Of a stretch of DNA of 64,000 bases, positions 1 to 8,669 are shown piece by piece. This DNA is from Virgisporangium aliadipatigenens (lineage in GTDB: Bacteria > Actinomycetota > Actinomycetes > Mycobacteriales > Micromonosporaceae): positions 124,001 through 188,000 of the forward strand of contig NZ_BOPF01000022.1 in the NCBI RefSeq assembly GCF_016863615.1, given 5' to 3'. A program made the translations under genes and the position numbers. The notes below the pieces were generated by a model. It was given only the letters and a program-made list of their open reading frames with translations, was not told the DNA's origin and searched no databases. Positions within the stretch are counted from its first letter, which is position 1, and each line of letters begins with the position of its first letter.

Positions 1-1884
1 GTGCACGGTCCGGGTCAGCACCGCGCCGTCCACGCCCAGGTGGGTCGCCTCGTAGTACGGGAAACCGGCGAGCCAGTCGGCGTCGGCGCGGGGGCCGTTC
101 ACGCCGTCGTCGACCGTGCTCGCGCGCCGGCCGTCGCGGGGCAGCGTGTCGCCGTCCATGCCGCGGTAGTACTTCGTCTCGGCCATGGTGACCGGTCCGC
201 CCTGGTCGCCGTCGGCGCCGCGGAGCACCCGTACCCGGCCGAAGCCACGGAACTCGTTCCAGGTGCGCTTGGCGTCCTCGGTGAGTTCCGAGGTGTCGTA
301 GTGCCAGGCGGCGCCGTCGTGGTACTCGTACCGGGTCGTGACCGGCACGCCGGTGCCCAGCCGATCCAGTTCGTCCACCTGGGACACCACGTACCGCCGG
401 AACCAGTCGGTGCGTTCGGTCGTGGCGCCCGGCGGGGTCCAGCGCACCGGGTAGCAGAGTGTGGTGTTGGACTCCGCGCTCGCCGGCAGGTTCGACGGGT
501 CGCAGTCCGGGTCCCGGTACTTCACGTCGATGACGCCACCGCTCTCGGAGACCACCGCGCTGACCCGGTACCGGTTCAGCGGCGCCAGTTCGTCGGCCAG
601 CGGCACCCGGTTGCCCAACCGCCGGCCCTCGAACGTCACGGCGGGAAGTTTGGCCTCGCCGCCGACGTGACCGGTGTGCGCGACGGAACGCAGCCACAAC
701 GCCGCCCGGGTGGCGTCGTCGCCGGAGTAGGGGAAGCTGTGCTCCAGCGTCCACGAGTCGACCGGCTCGTGCTTGCCGTTCTTGAGCACGCTGGTGGTGA
801 CCCGTTCCAGCCGCTTGGTGATCCAGAACGACGGTGCCGCCCGGTCGGCGTTCCACGGGACGTCCGGCCAGTTCTGGGGCTTGGTGCTGACGCACTCGCT
901 ACCCGGCACGCACCGGTCGGCGACGGCGAAGTCCACCCGGGCGGACCAGGCGCCGCCCACCGGTGGGCCGTACTCCGCGCTACGCAGGTACCCGCCGCGC
1001 ACATAGTTCGCCGCCGGGGTGCCGTAGGAGGCGGTCTCCGTCGTATAGCCGTACAGGACGGTGTTGCCGTGCCGGTCGACGACCTTGTCCAGGTTCCATC
1101 GCCACGCCTGGTCGCATCGGGTGCCCTCGCAGGGCTCCTGGCTGTCGTCGCCGCGCACCGGCACGGTCCAGGTCGACCCGGCCTCCGGGCGCGAGCCGTA
1201 GAAGTACCTCGTGCCGTCGACCTTGGTCACGACCCAGTGCTCGCCGTCGTTGTCGCCGTTGGCCACCCCGGTACGACGTTCGATCCGGCTGCCGTCGTCG
1301 AACTTGAGACGCCAGTAACCCTCGCCGTCCTTGACCAACGGACCGCCACCGCCCCCACCGAACACCGCGGTCGCGTTGTCGGTGCGCCAGCACAGGTCGG
1401 GACCCTGCTTGCACGGCAGATAGGCACGGTCGAGATGGCCGACGGAGAGGTCCCAGCCGTCGCCCACCCACGACGCCTGGTTGTTGGTGACGCTGGTCCG
1501 CCCGTCCACCGCGCCCGACGAGTACGTCAGCGCCAGGCTCGGCGCGAGCCCACCCGGCACCGGCGGCACCCGCAACGGGTACGACCAGGTGAACTGGCCC
1601 AACTGCGGAGAGACCTGCCAGGTGCCCGACGGCGTCAGCGGAGTGGCGGTCGGGGCGCCGGCACCGCCCTTGTCGCCCGCACCCGGCTGGTTCCTGGTCA
1701 GCGCGTTGAGCGCCGCCTCGTCGAGCGCGCGGCCCGTCATGCCGACCTTGGTGACCGGCACCGACCCGACGGTCTCCGGTCGGCCCGACGGCTCGGCCGC
1801 CGCGGCCGTGGGCAGCGTGGCGACGATGCCGGTCGCGGCGATCGTCCCGACCCAGAACGCGGCCATCATCCTTCGAGGTTTCAT
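1..1884 (-). CDS. SpvB/RHS-type secreted protein, partial
   Basis: Large secreted protein; only the N-terminal 628 codons are in the window and the reading frame is open to the left edge. The start (MKPRRMMAAFWV) is followed by a hydrophobic stretch ending in an Ala-rich TAAAAEP cleavage-like site, so a signal peptide is likely. Further on is the pattern QLGQFTWSYPLRVPPVPGG, then LTYSSGAVDGR and WVGDGWDLSVG, typical of the SpvB-like N-terminus of actinobacterial RHS and polymorphic-toxin proteins. RHS/YD repeats and any toxin tip would lie outside the window. The ATG lies 2 bases after the stop of the LamG gene, so the two are probably translationally coupled and secreted together. Function as toxin, adhesin or wall-associated protein is inference. 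Confidence 0.85.
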   Translation of the reverse strand, partial: MKPRRMMAAFWVGTIAATGIVATLPTAAAAEPSGRPETVGSVPVTKVGMTGRALDEAALNALTRNQPGAGDKGGAGAPTATPLTPSGTWQVSPQLGQFTWSYPLRVPPVPGGLAPSLALTYSSGAVDGRTSVTNNQASWVGDGWDLSVGHLDRAYLPCKQGPDLCWRTDNATAVFGGGGGGPLVKDGEGYWRLKFDDGSRIERRTGVANGDNDGEHWVVTKVDGTRYFYGSRPEAGSTWTVPVRGDDSQEPCEGTRCDQAWRWNLDKVVDRHGNTVLYGYTTETASYGTPAANYVRGGYLRSAEYGPPVGGAWSARVDFAVADRCVPGSECVSTKPQNWPDVPWNADRAAPSFWITKRLERVTTSVLKNGKHEPVDSWTLEHSFPYSGDDATRAALWLRSVAHTGHVGGEAKLPAVTFEGRRLGNRVPLADELAPLNRYRVSAVVSESGGVIDVKYRDPDCDPSNLPASAESNTTLCYPVRWTPPGATTERTDWFRRYVVSQVDELDRLGTGVPVTTRYEYHDGAAWHYDTSELTEDAKRTWNEFRGFGRVRVLRGADGDQGGPVTMAETKYYRGMDGDTLPRDGRRASTVDDGVNGPRADADWLAGFPYYEATHLGVDGAVLTRTVH

Positions 1885-1886
1885 GC

Positions 1887-4800
1887 TCAGAACTCCGCGG
1901 TCGTGGTCGGCGGGTTGACGAGGACGTACCCGAGCAGGCCCTCCACCGTGAAGCCCTCACAGGTGGCCGAGTTGGAGGTGAAACGCTGCCCGTTGATCGC
2001 GCAGCGGTACAGCGGTCTGCTCTCCGCTCCGGTCGGCGCCTGCGCCCACAGCCGGCCGAGTTGGCCCGTCACCGTCCTGCCGCCGCAGGCGGCGTCGGTC
2101 GCGACGAACTGGTCGCCGCCGTCGAGGCAGGCGTACAGCGGCACCGTGCCGTTCACCGGAGTAAGCGCGAGGAACCCGTGCGGGCCCTCCAGCCGGTAGC
2201 CGGGTGGGGCCGCGGCCGTCGTGGTGTGGTGTTCGGCGACGTCCTGGTGGTAGTAGCGACTCAGCGCCGTGTAGGCGACGGCGTACCCGAGGGTGGCCTG
2301 TTTGCCGGCGCCGCCGCAGTCCGCGGCCCGGGAGTCGAACCGGTCGCCGCCGTTCACGCATCGGTACAGCGCGACGGTGGGGATGTTGGTCGGCGGGACG
2401 GTGTAGACGAGACCGGTCTCGCCCACGTTCGTGGCGCCCTCGCACGCTTGGTCGGTGGAGCTGAAGTAGTCGCCGCCCGATCGGCAGGCGTACAGCATCG
2501 CGGTGTTCGGCCCGCTCGCCGCGGGGCGGCCGAGCACCTCCTCGACCCGGTACCCGTCGCGCGGCGTCGTCCCGGTGCCGGCGGTGTAGTGCTCGCCGGC
2601 GGCGTTGACGTAGCGGCCGAACTGATCCTTGTGCGCGCCCGGCCAACCGGCCCGGGCGGCGCTGCGTTCCTCGGTCGGCAGCCCGTACCCGATCCGCACC
2701 TCGTCGATGCCGCCGACGAGGTGCTGCGCCGGCGCCCCGTCGACCTTCGCGCGGCCCAGCACCAGCTTGCCGGTGGCCGTCCACAGCACGACGTCGTCAC
2801 GGGTACCGACGAGCTTGCCGTCCACGTAGAGGCGCAGCTGTCTCGCCGCGTGGTCGTACACGCCGGCGACGTGGCTCCACTGGTTCACCACCGGTGCCTG
2901 CTGGGCGGCGACGTACACCATCGGCGCGCCGTCGGCGTCGGAGCCGGCCTGCCCGAAGACCCACCGCTTGAGACCGGCGCGGTACTGCAGCACGAACCCG
3001 CTGTTGCGGCTGCCGTCCTGACTCACGGCCGTTCCCGTCACGTCGTCGCGGGCGAGACTGACCCAGGCGCTCACGCTGAAGCTGTCGCGCATGTTCACGC
3101 CGCTGTACGCCGCCGTCGCCGCGCCGGTGCCGTCGAGCCGCGCCGCCCGACCCGTGATGCCGGGACCGTAGGTCACACCGCCCGACGCCGTCGCGTCGTT
3201 GCGGCGCCACGAGGTGTCGCGGGTCGTGTCGTCGTCGAACCGGTACATCTCGTAGGTCACGTCGGTGGCCTGGTCGTGCATCCGCCGCAGCTGCCCGGCG
3301 GAGAGGACCTGCTGGTACAGGCGCACGTCGTCGACGCCCCGGGCCAGCAGGCCGGTGGCGGCGCCGTTCCACCTGGCCCGGCCGATCGACACCGGTCCGG
3401 TCGAGCGCGGCACGACCACCCCGACCTGGACGGCGGACAGGACCCCGTTGACGTACAGGCGCAGCTGCCCGAGGTCGGCGTCGTAGGTGACCGCGAGCTG
3501 GGTCCACTCGCCGACCGCGACCGGCTCGGTCGACAGCAGCGTGACGACCTGCGGGTTGTCCTGGTCGGCGCGCGGCACGACCACGGCCCACCGTTTGACG
3601 TCGCCCTGGTAGCGCAGCTGGAAGGCGCTCACCCGTTGGCCGTCCTGGCCCAGCACCGCGCGGTTCGCCCCGTCGTCGGTGGTCTGGTAGACCCAGGCCG
3701 TCGCGGTGAAGCTGCGAGCGGTGTCGAGGGCCGCGCTGCCGGTCTCGGCATATCCGGTCGAACCGTCGAGCAGCACGCCGTAGCCGTCCCGCCCACCGAC
3801 CCACGACCAGCCGCCCTTGAGCGTCGCCGGGTGGCCCTTGCCGCTCGAGTCGGCGAGTGTCGCACCGGTGTTCTCGTCGAGCTTCCAGTGGCCGGCGTCC
3901 GGCGCGGGCACCGCGGTCGAACCCTGCTGCGCCGGGTAGGCGGCGTAGACGCCCGCGACCCGCTTGGCGTCCAGCGCACCGGTGTACAGGCGCACCTCGT
4001 CGACGTCGCCGGTCCAGTACCCGTTCGGCTGGCCGCCGGACTCGCCGCGCCCGATGACGAGTCCGCCGGTCGCCTGCCATGGGGTGTTGAGGGTGCCCTC
4101 GTCGTGGCGGCTGCCGTTGACGTACAGCACCACCAGCTTGGCGGCCGGGTCGTACACCCCGACCAGGTGCACCCAGTCGCCGACCTCGTCGAGGCGGGTG
4201 GCGATCGACGCCTTCGTCACGGTCACCTGGTCGGCCTCCGGCATCTCGAAGAACCAGGCGCCGCACTGGTACTGGTCGTCGTCGACGAGGTGACCGAGCC
4301 GGAACTTGCTGCCGGTACCGCCGTCGACCGTGACCGCGGCCATCGTGGCCGGCCGGGCCGCGCAGTCGGTGGGCGCCACCTTCACCCAGGCGGCGACGGT
4401 GAACGCCTTGTCGGTGCGCACGTCCACGCCCGGCGTGGTGACCGCTCCGCCGCCGCCGTCCAGGTGCACGGCGTTGCCGATCCGCCCGGCGGTGGGGCCG
4501 ACGTCGCCGGAACGGGTGCCGCCGCGCGCGCCCACCGAGTCGGCCGCGTTGCCACCGCTCGGCTCGTCGAGTTTCCACTCGTGCACCAGGCTCAGGTCGC
4601 GCCCGGCCATCGTGACGATTTCGTCGGCGAACAGCGGACGGGACCACACCGACACGTCGTCGATCGCGCCGGGGAAGAAGCCCGTCCGGTTCCCGGCCCA
4701 CTTGGCGGCGCCGATCTGCAGGTCCCCGTCGGTCGACGCGAACACGTTCACCCCGTCCCGCGCTCCCACCAGAATCCCGTTCACGTACAACTCCACGCGA

Positions 4801-7800
4801 CGGCTCACCGCGTTGTAGGTCATCGCCAGGTGCGTCCACGCGCCGATCTGCGCCGGCGACCCGGCGACCTCGACGGGAACCGCGGCGGACTCGTCGTCGC
4901 GGTCGAACACCGCGACCGACCAGGTGCCGTCGGGTCGGGCCTGGAGCCGGAACGGAGCGATCCGGCCGCCGTCCTGCGACACCACCGTCGCCTGCGCGCC
5001 CGCGCGGTCCAGCCGCGCCCAGGCCGCGACGGAGAAGCTGCGACCGGTGTCCACCGCGTGCTTCGCGCTGACGTAGGTCGTGCCGCCGTCGAGGCGCACC
5101 GCCAGGTCGTTCGGCTGCGGGAAGGTGGACTGGCCCCCGGCGTAGTCGACCGCCGGGCCACCGTGCCGACCGCTGAAGGCGGTCGGGTCCGCCACCAGAT
5201 TGCCGTCGAACGACCAGCGCGCCACCGCGACCGCGTCCCGACTCACCAGGCCCTGCAACTCCGCCTCGGACACCACGCGGTTGTAGGTGCGCACCTCGTC
5301 GACCGTGCCGAACCACGGGTTGGTGCGCTGTCCCTCCCACAGCCCACCACCGACGCGGAACGCCCCCGTGGCGTTGAACCCGCCGGTGCGGGTCGTGGTG
5401 CCGGCCAACCGGCCGTCGACGTACAGCGACACCGTGCCGGTCGACGCGTCGTGAACGCCCGCGACGTGCACCGACCGGCCGACCACCGCCGAGCCCGCAC
5501 CGCTTCGCAGCACGGTGTCGCCGGGACGGCCGGGACCCGCGTCGGCGGACGGCAGGTGGAACTCCCACACGCCGCCGTCGACGTTGCGGTACCCGAGGAA
5601 GAAGCCGCTGTTGACCTCGCCGTCCTGCGAGATCGCGGTGTGGTTGTTACCGCTCGACGGCGCCCGGTCGGGCGTCAGCCAACCGGCCACGGTGAAGCTC
5701 TGGTCGGTACGCACGACCGGACCGTTCATGGTGACGTGGTCGTCACCGCCGGCCAGGCGCACCGCACCGGCGACCGGGCCGGGCACGAAGGAGGCGTTGC
5801 CGTTACGCACCCCCGCCGCGCCGCCCGGGACCGCGTTGGCCGCCGTCCGCGACGCCGCGTCGTCGTCGAACTTCCAGTAGCCGGTCTGCACGTTGTCGGT
5901 GCCGACCTGCGCCCGCACCTCCTCGGCCGACAGCGGCCGGTCGTACAGCTTGACCTCGTCGATCATCCCGGGGAACGGGCCGGCGGTGGCGCCACCGTTC
6001 GTGTAGTGCCCGATCCGCAGAGGTCCGTTCGCGGTCCAGGTCGGGTTGCGCGGCGCCGAACCGGCCAGCACCCCGTTGACGTAGAAGAAGATCCGCTTCT
6101 GGTTCGCGTCGTACACCCCGGCGAAATGGGTCCACTCGCCGGCGACCGGCCGGGCGGGTGCGCGAACGAAGTCGGCCGGCGCCTGCGCCGCGTCGGTTCG
6201 CGGCAGCACGAAGACGAAGCGGTCGTTCCACTTCTCGTACTGCACGGAGAAGCCGACGTTGTTCGCGCCGCTCTGGCTGACGACCGTGGCGCTGGTGGGG
6301 TCCAACGAACTGATCTTCGCCCACGCCGAGACCGAGAAGCTCGCGTCGGTGCGGGTGCCGTTCGGCACGACGACCCCACCCGACGAGCCGTCCAGGCTCA
6401 CCCCCGTGCCCACCGCGCCGGCCGCGTAGGTCGCGCCGCCGAGCAGGTTGCCGTCACGCCAGCCGAGATACGCGCTGTCCTCGGCGTCGCCCTCGAACGA
6501 CCACTGCGCCAGCGGGCCGTTGCCGGGCCGCACGTAGACGTGGTGGATCCGCTTCTCGCTGCGGTTGCCGCCCCGGTCGACGCTCTGCACGTAGAGGTCG
6601 CGTGGCCCGTCCCCGGGCGGGGTGAGCGTGACCGTCGCCGAACCGCCCAACGCGTCCGCGTCGACGGGTGTGCCCGGCGAGTCGCCCCAGCCGTACAGGT
6701 AATGGTCGACGTCGGTGACGCCGTTCGCGCCGAAGGTGAACGAGCCGGGTACGGCCGCGCCGCCGTGCCAGCGGTCGTCGGCCGGGTACGCGGCGCTCGT
6801 CACGGTCGGTTCCGCGGCGGGCCGGGTCACGTCGACCACGAACGGGCCGGGTCCGAGGCGCCACGGTCCCTCGCCGCCCGGCAGCCCGTCGCGGGGGCGT
6901 ACGTACCAGGCGATGGTCTGCCCGTCCCAGTTCCTCAGGTCGACCCGGTGGGTGTGCCAGTTGCCCGAACCCAGGGTGCCACCCGGCCGGTACTCCTCCT
7001 TCTTGCCGTCGTGGTAGACGTCCCAGTCGGCGTAGAGCTGTTCCCCCTGATCCGGGTCGGTGAGCGCGGCCTGCAGGGCGATCGTCGAGTCGTCGACGTA
7101 CGGCACCCCGCCGCACCACCGGCACGGTGCCGGCAGTCCGGGGTCGACGCGCACGTCGTCGGGGAGATTCGGCGGGGTGTTGAACTTCACGTACAGCCAC
7201 GCAGCGTGCGCGTACTTGCGCCAGTGCAGCTGCCCGTCTCTGGTGTCGTTCTCGTTGTCGGCGATGACCGCGTACGAGGTGTAGCCGCCGAGCCGGACCC
7301 CGGTGCCGAGCTTCCACACCGCGTCACCGGAACATCCGACGTTCGTGCCGGCGACCCGGCTCATCCCGGGCTGGCTGTTCCACGTCATGGACGGCCAGAT
7401 ATTGCCGTCGTACCGGTAGAGGGACTGGCCGCGGGCCGTGCAGTCGGCGCCGGCGTTGATGTTGATCGACAGCTTGGTGTAGTCCGAGTCGATGATGGTG
7501 CGGCCGGCCAGGAACGACGTGTCGAAGCTGTAGTAGGCGCGCGCCACGCCGATACCCCGGCAGTCGCCGCCCAGCAGCGTCGGACAACGGCCGACCTTGC
7601 CCAGGCCGTCGCCGTCTCCGTACCAGTAACTCTGATCCGCTTTGCCGCTGAACACGATCGCCCAGTCCGACCTTCCCGCCAGATGTTCGCTCGGATCGAT
7701 GACGACGGGATAGCGCACCGCCGGATCGTCGAAGAAGTCGGGTGCCGGTTCCAGGGAAAGACTCTCGGCGTCCGCGACCGCCTTGACCGGGGCCCGCTTG

Positions 7801-8540
7801 GCCCCCTCCCCCGGACCCTGCGCCCCGGATCCGCTGTGCTCCCACATCAGCGGTGACGAACTCCCCAGCACGACGTCGCCGCCCCCCGCACGCACCTCGG
7901 TCCCGCCGTCGGAGCGCACCTTCAGCGAAAGGCCCGTCGTCTCCACACCGAAACGGATGCTGCGCAGCGCCGGATTGCGCGCCGCCTCGGCGCTGTGCAC
8001 GACCAACTGCTTGGCATATCCGGTCGGATCGGCGCGCAGCGTCAGATCCACCCCGGGAAACACGTCCCGGTAGACGGCCAGCGTGCCGACCAACTCCGGC
8101 TCCGGCAACGCGCCCGGCCACCGGTAACCGAGGGAACCACCGGCCACCGAGGAGCGCACCAGCGGTTGCTCCGACCCGCCGCCGGAGAACACATAGTCGG
8201 CGTCGACGGCGCGCGGCGCGACGGTACCGTCCGCGCGCCGCTCCAGGGTCGCGTCGACATCCACCCAGCGACCCGCCCGCCGGACGCGTACCGGCACATT
8301 GGTCACCGCCGCCGTCATCGAGCCGTCCGGCATGGCCTTGACCAGCCGGGTCTGCGTCGTCTGGTCCGCCGCGACCACCGGGATCCGCTGCTTGCGGGCC
8401 AGTTCGCGGGCGGTGGCCTGGTCCGGCGCCGTGGTCAGGACCGGTCCGGTCGGCGCCTGCGGCGCGGACCGCGTGATCACCACCATGGACGAGGCGACAA
8501 TGGCTACGGCTAAGGCGACCCGGTACCACAGTGTTCGCAC
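1887..8540 (-). CDS. Secreted multi-LamG-domain protein
   Basis: About 2217 residues. I chose GTG at 8540 because GGGGGAT sits 5 bases upstream; an in-frame GTG at 8564 has no such site. Residues 1-30 form a basic plus hydrophobic export signal. Residues about 250-450 carry a Cys-containing region of the type found before LamG arrays (YYSFDTS, GYTSYAVIADNEND). From about residue 673 to 1950 there are six consecutive concanavalin A-like/LamG jellyroll repeats, each opening with W-(S/K)-(F/L)-D/E and holding a W(T/V)H(F/L)AGVYD strand, a Y-V-N/D-G hairpin and a closing (I/V)DEV motif. The C-terminus (about 1985-2217) has four short repeats of the type LYxC-xxGGDxF with paired cysteines. LamG domains bind glycans or proteins; the ligand is unknown. 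It is coupled to the RHS-type gene downstream. Confidence 0.88.
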   Translation of the reverse strand: MRTLWYRVALAVAIVASSMVVITRSAPQAPTGPVLTTAPDQATARELARKQRIPVVAADQTTQTRLVKAMPDGSMTAAVTNVPVRVRRAGRWVDVDATLERRADGTVAPRAVDADYVFSGGGSEQPLVRSSVAGGSLGYRWPGALPEPELVGTLAVYRDVFPGVDLTLRADPTGYAKQLVVHSAEAARNPALRSIRFGVETTGLSLKVRSDGGTEVRAGGGDVVLGSSSPLMWEHSGSGAQGPGEGAKRAPVKAVADAESLSLEPAPDFFDDPAVRYPVVIDPSEHLAGRSDWAIVFSGKADQSYWYGDGDGLGKVGRCPTLLGGDCRGIGVARAYYSFDTSFLAGRTIIDSDYTKLSININAGADCTARGQSLYRYDGNIWPSMTWNSQPGMSRVAGTNVGCSGDAVWKLGTGVRLGGYTSYAVIADNENDTRDGQLHWRKYAHAAWLYVKFNTPPNLPDDVRVDPGLPAPCRWCGGVPYVDDSTIALQAALTDPDQGEQLYADWDVYHDGKKEEYRPGGTLGSGNWHTHRVDLRNWDGQTIAWYVRPRDGLPGGEGPWRLGPGPFVVDVTRPAAEPTVTSAAYPADDRWHGGAAVPGSFTFGANGVTDVDHYLYGWGDSPGTPVDADALGGSATVTLTPPGDGPRDLYVQSVDRGGNRSEKRIHHVYVRPGNGPLAQWSFEGDAEDSAYLGWRDGNLLGGATYAAGAVGTGVSLDGSSGGVVVPNGTRTDASFSVSAWAKISSLDPTSATVVSQSGANNVGFSVQYEKWNDRFVFVLPRTDAAQAPADFVRAPARPVAGEWTHFAGVYDANQKRIFFYVNGVLAGSAPRNPTWTANGPLRIGHYTNGGATAGPFPGMIDEVKLYDRPLSAEEVRAQVGTDNVQTGYWKFDDDAASRTAANAVPGGAAGVRNGNASFVPGPVAGAVRLAGGDDHVTMNGPVVRTDQSFTVAGWLTPDRAPSSGNNHTAISQDGEVNSGFFLGYRNVDGGVWEFHLPSADAGPGRPGDTVLRSGAGSAVVGRSVHVAGVHDASTGTVSLYVDGRLAGTTTRTGGFNATGAFRVGGGLWEGQRTNPWFGTVDEVRTYNRVVSEAELQGLVSRDAVAVARWSFDGNLVADPTAFSGRHGGPAVDYAGGQSTFPQPNDLAVRLDGGTTYVSAKHAVDTGRSFSVAAWARLDRAGAQATVVSQDGGRIAPFRLQARPDGTWSVAVFDRDDESAAVPVEVAGSPAQIGAWTHLAMTYNAVSRRVELYVNGILVGARDGVNVFASTDGDLQIGAAKWAGNRTGFFPGAIDDVSVWSRPLFADEIVTMAGRDLSLVHEWKLDEPSGGNAADSVGARGGTRSGDVGPTAGRIGNAVHLDGGGGAVTTPGVDVRTDKAFTVAAWVKVAPTDCAARPATMAAVTVDGGTGSKFRLGHLVDDDQYQCGAWFFEMPEADQVTVTKASIATRLDEVGDWVHLVGVYDPAAKLVVLYVNGSRHDEGTLNTPWQATGGLVIGRGESGGQPNGYWTGDVDEVRLYTGALDAKRVAGVYAAYPAQQGSTAVPAPDAGHWKLDENTGATLADSSGKGHPATLKGGWSWVGGRDGYGVLLDGSTGYAETGSAALDTARSFTATAWVYQTTDDGANRAVLGQDGQRVSAFQLRYQGDVKRWAVVVPRADQDNPQVVTLLSTEPVAVGEWTQLAVTYDADLGQLRLYVNGVLSAVQVGVVVPRSTGPVSIGRARWNGAATGLLARGVDDVRLYQQVLSAGQLRRMHDQATDVTYEMYRFDDDTTRDTSWRRNDATASGGVTYGPGITGRAARLDGTGAATAAYSGVNMRDSFSVSAWVSLARDDVTGTAVSQDGSRNSGFVLQYRAGLKRWVFGQAGSDADGAPMVYVAAQQAPVVNQWSHVAGVYDHAARQLRLYVDGKLVGTRDDVVLWTATGKLVLGRAKVDGAPAQHLVGGIDEVRIGYGLPTEERSAARAGWPGAHKDQFGRYVNAAGEHYTAGTGTTPRDGYRVEEVLGRPAASGPNTAMLYACRSGGDYFSSTDQACEGATNVGETGLVYTVPPTNIPTVALYRCVNGGDRFDSRAADCGGAGKQATLGYAVAYTALSRYYHQDVAEHHTTTAAAPPGYRLEGPHGFLALTPVNGTVPLYACLDGGDQFVATDAACGGRTVTGQLGRLWAQAPTGAESRPLYRCAINGQRFTSNSATCEGFTVEGLLGYVLVNPPTTTAEF

Positions 8541-8669
8541 TTGTATCCCCCGATGGCGCGTCACATGAGGCGGCGTCCCGTCAGCTGGCGGCCGCCGCCC
8601 GCGCAGTCTGGTTCACCGCGCTGACGTCCTGCTGACGCGTTGCTGTCGCCCCGCTGTCGGCGCCACCGT

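Noticed and set aside
1887-8540. LamG repeats as a possible repeat-expansion artefact.
   Set aside because: The six domains share only motifs, not near-identical DNA, so they are an old, diverged array.
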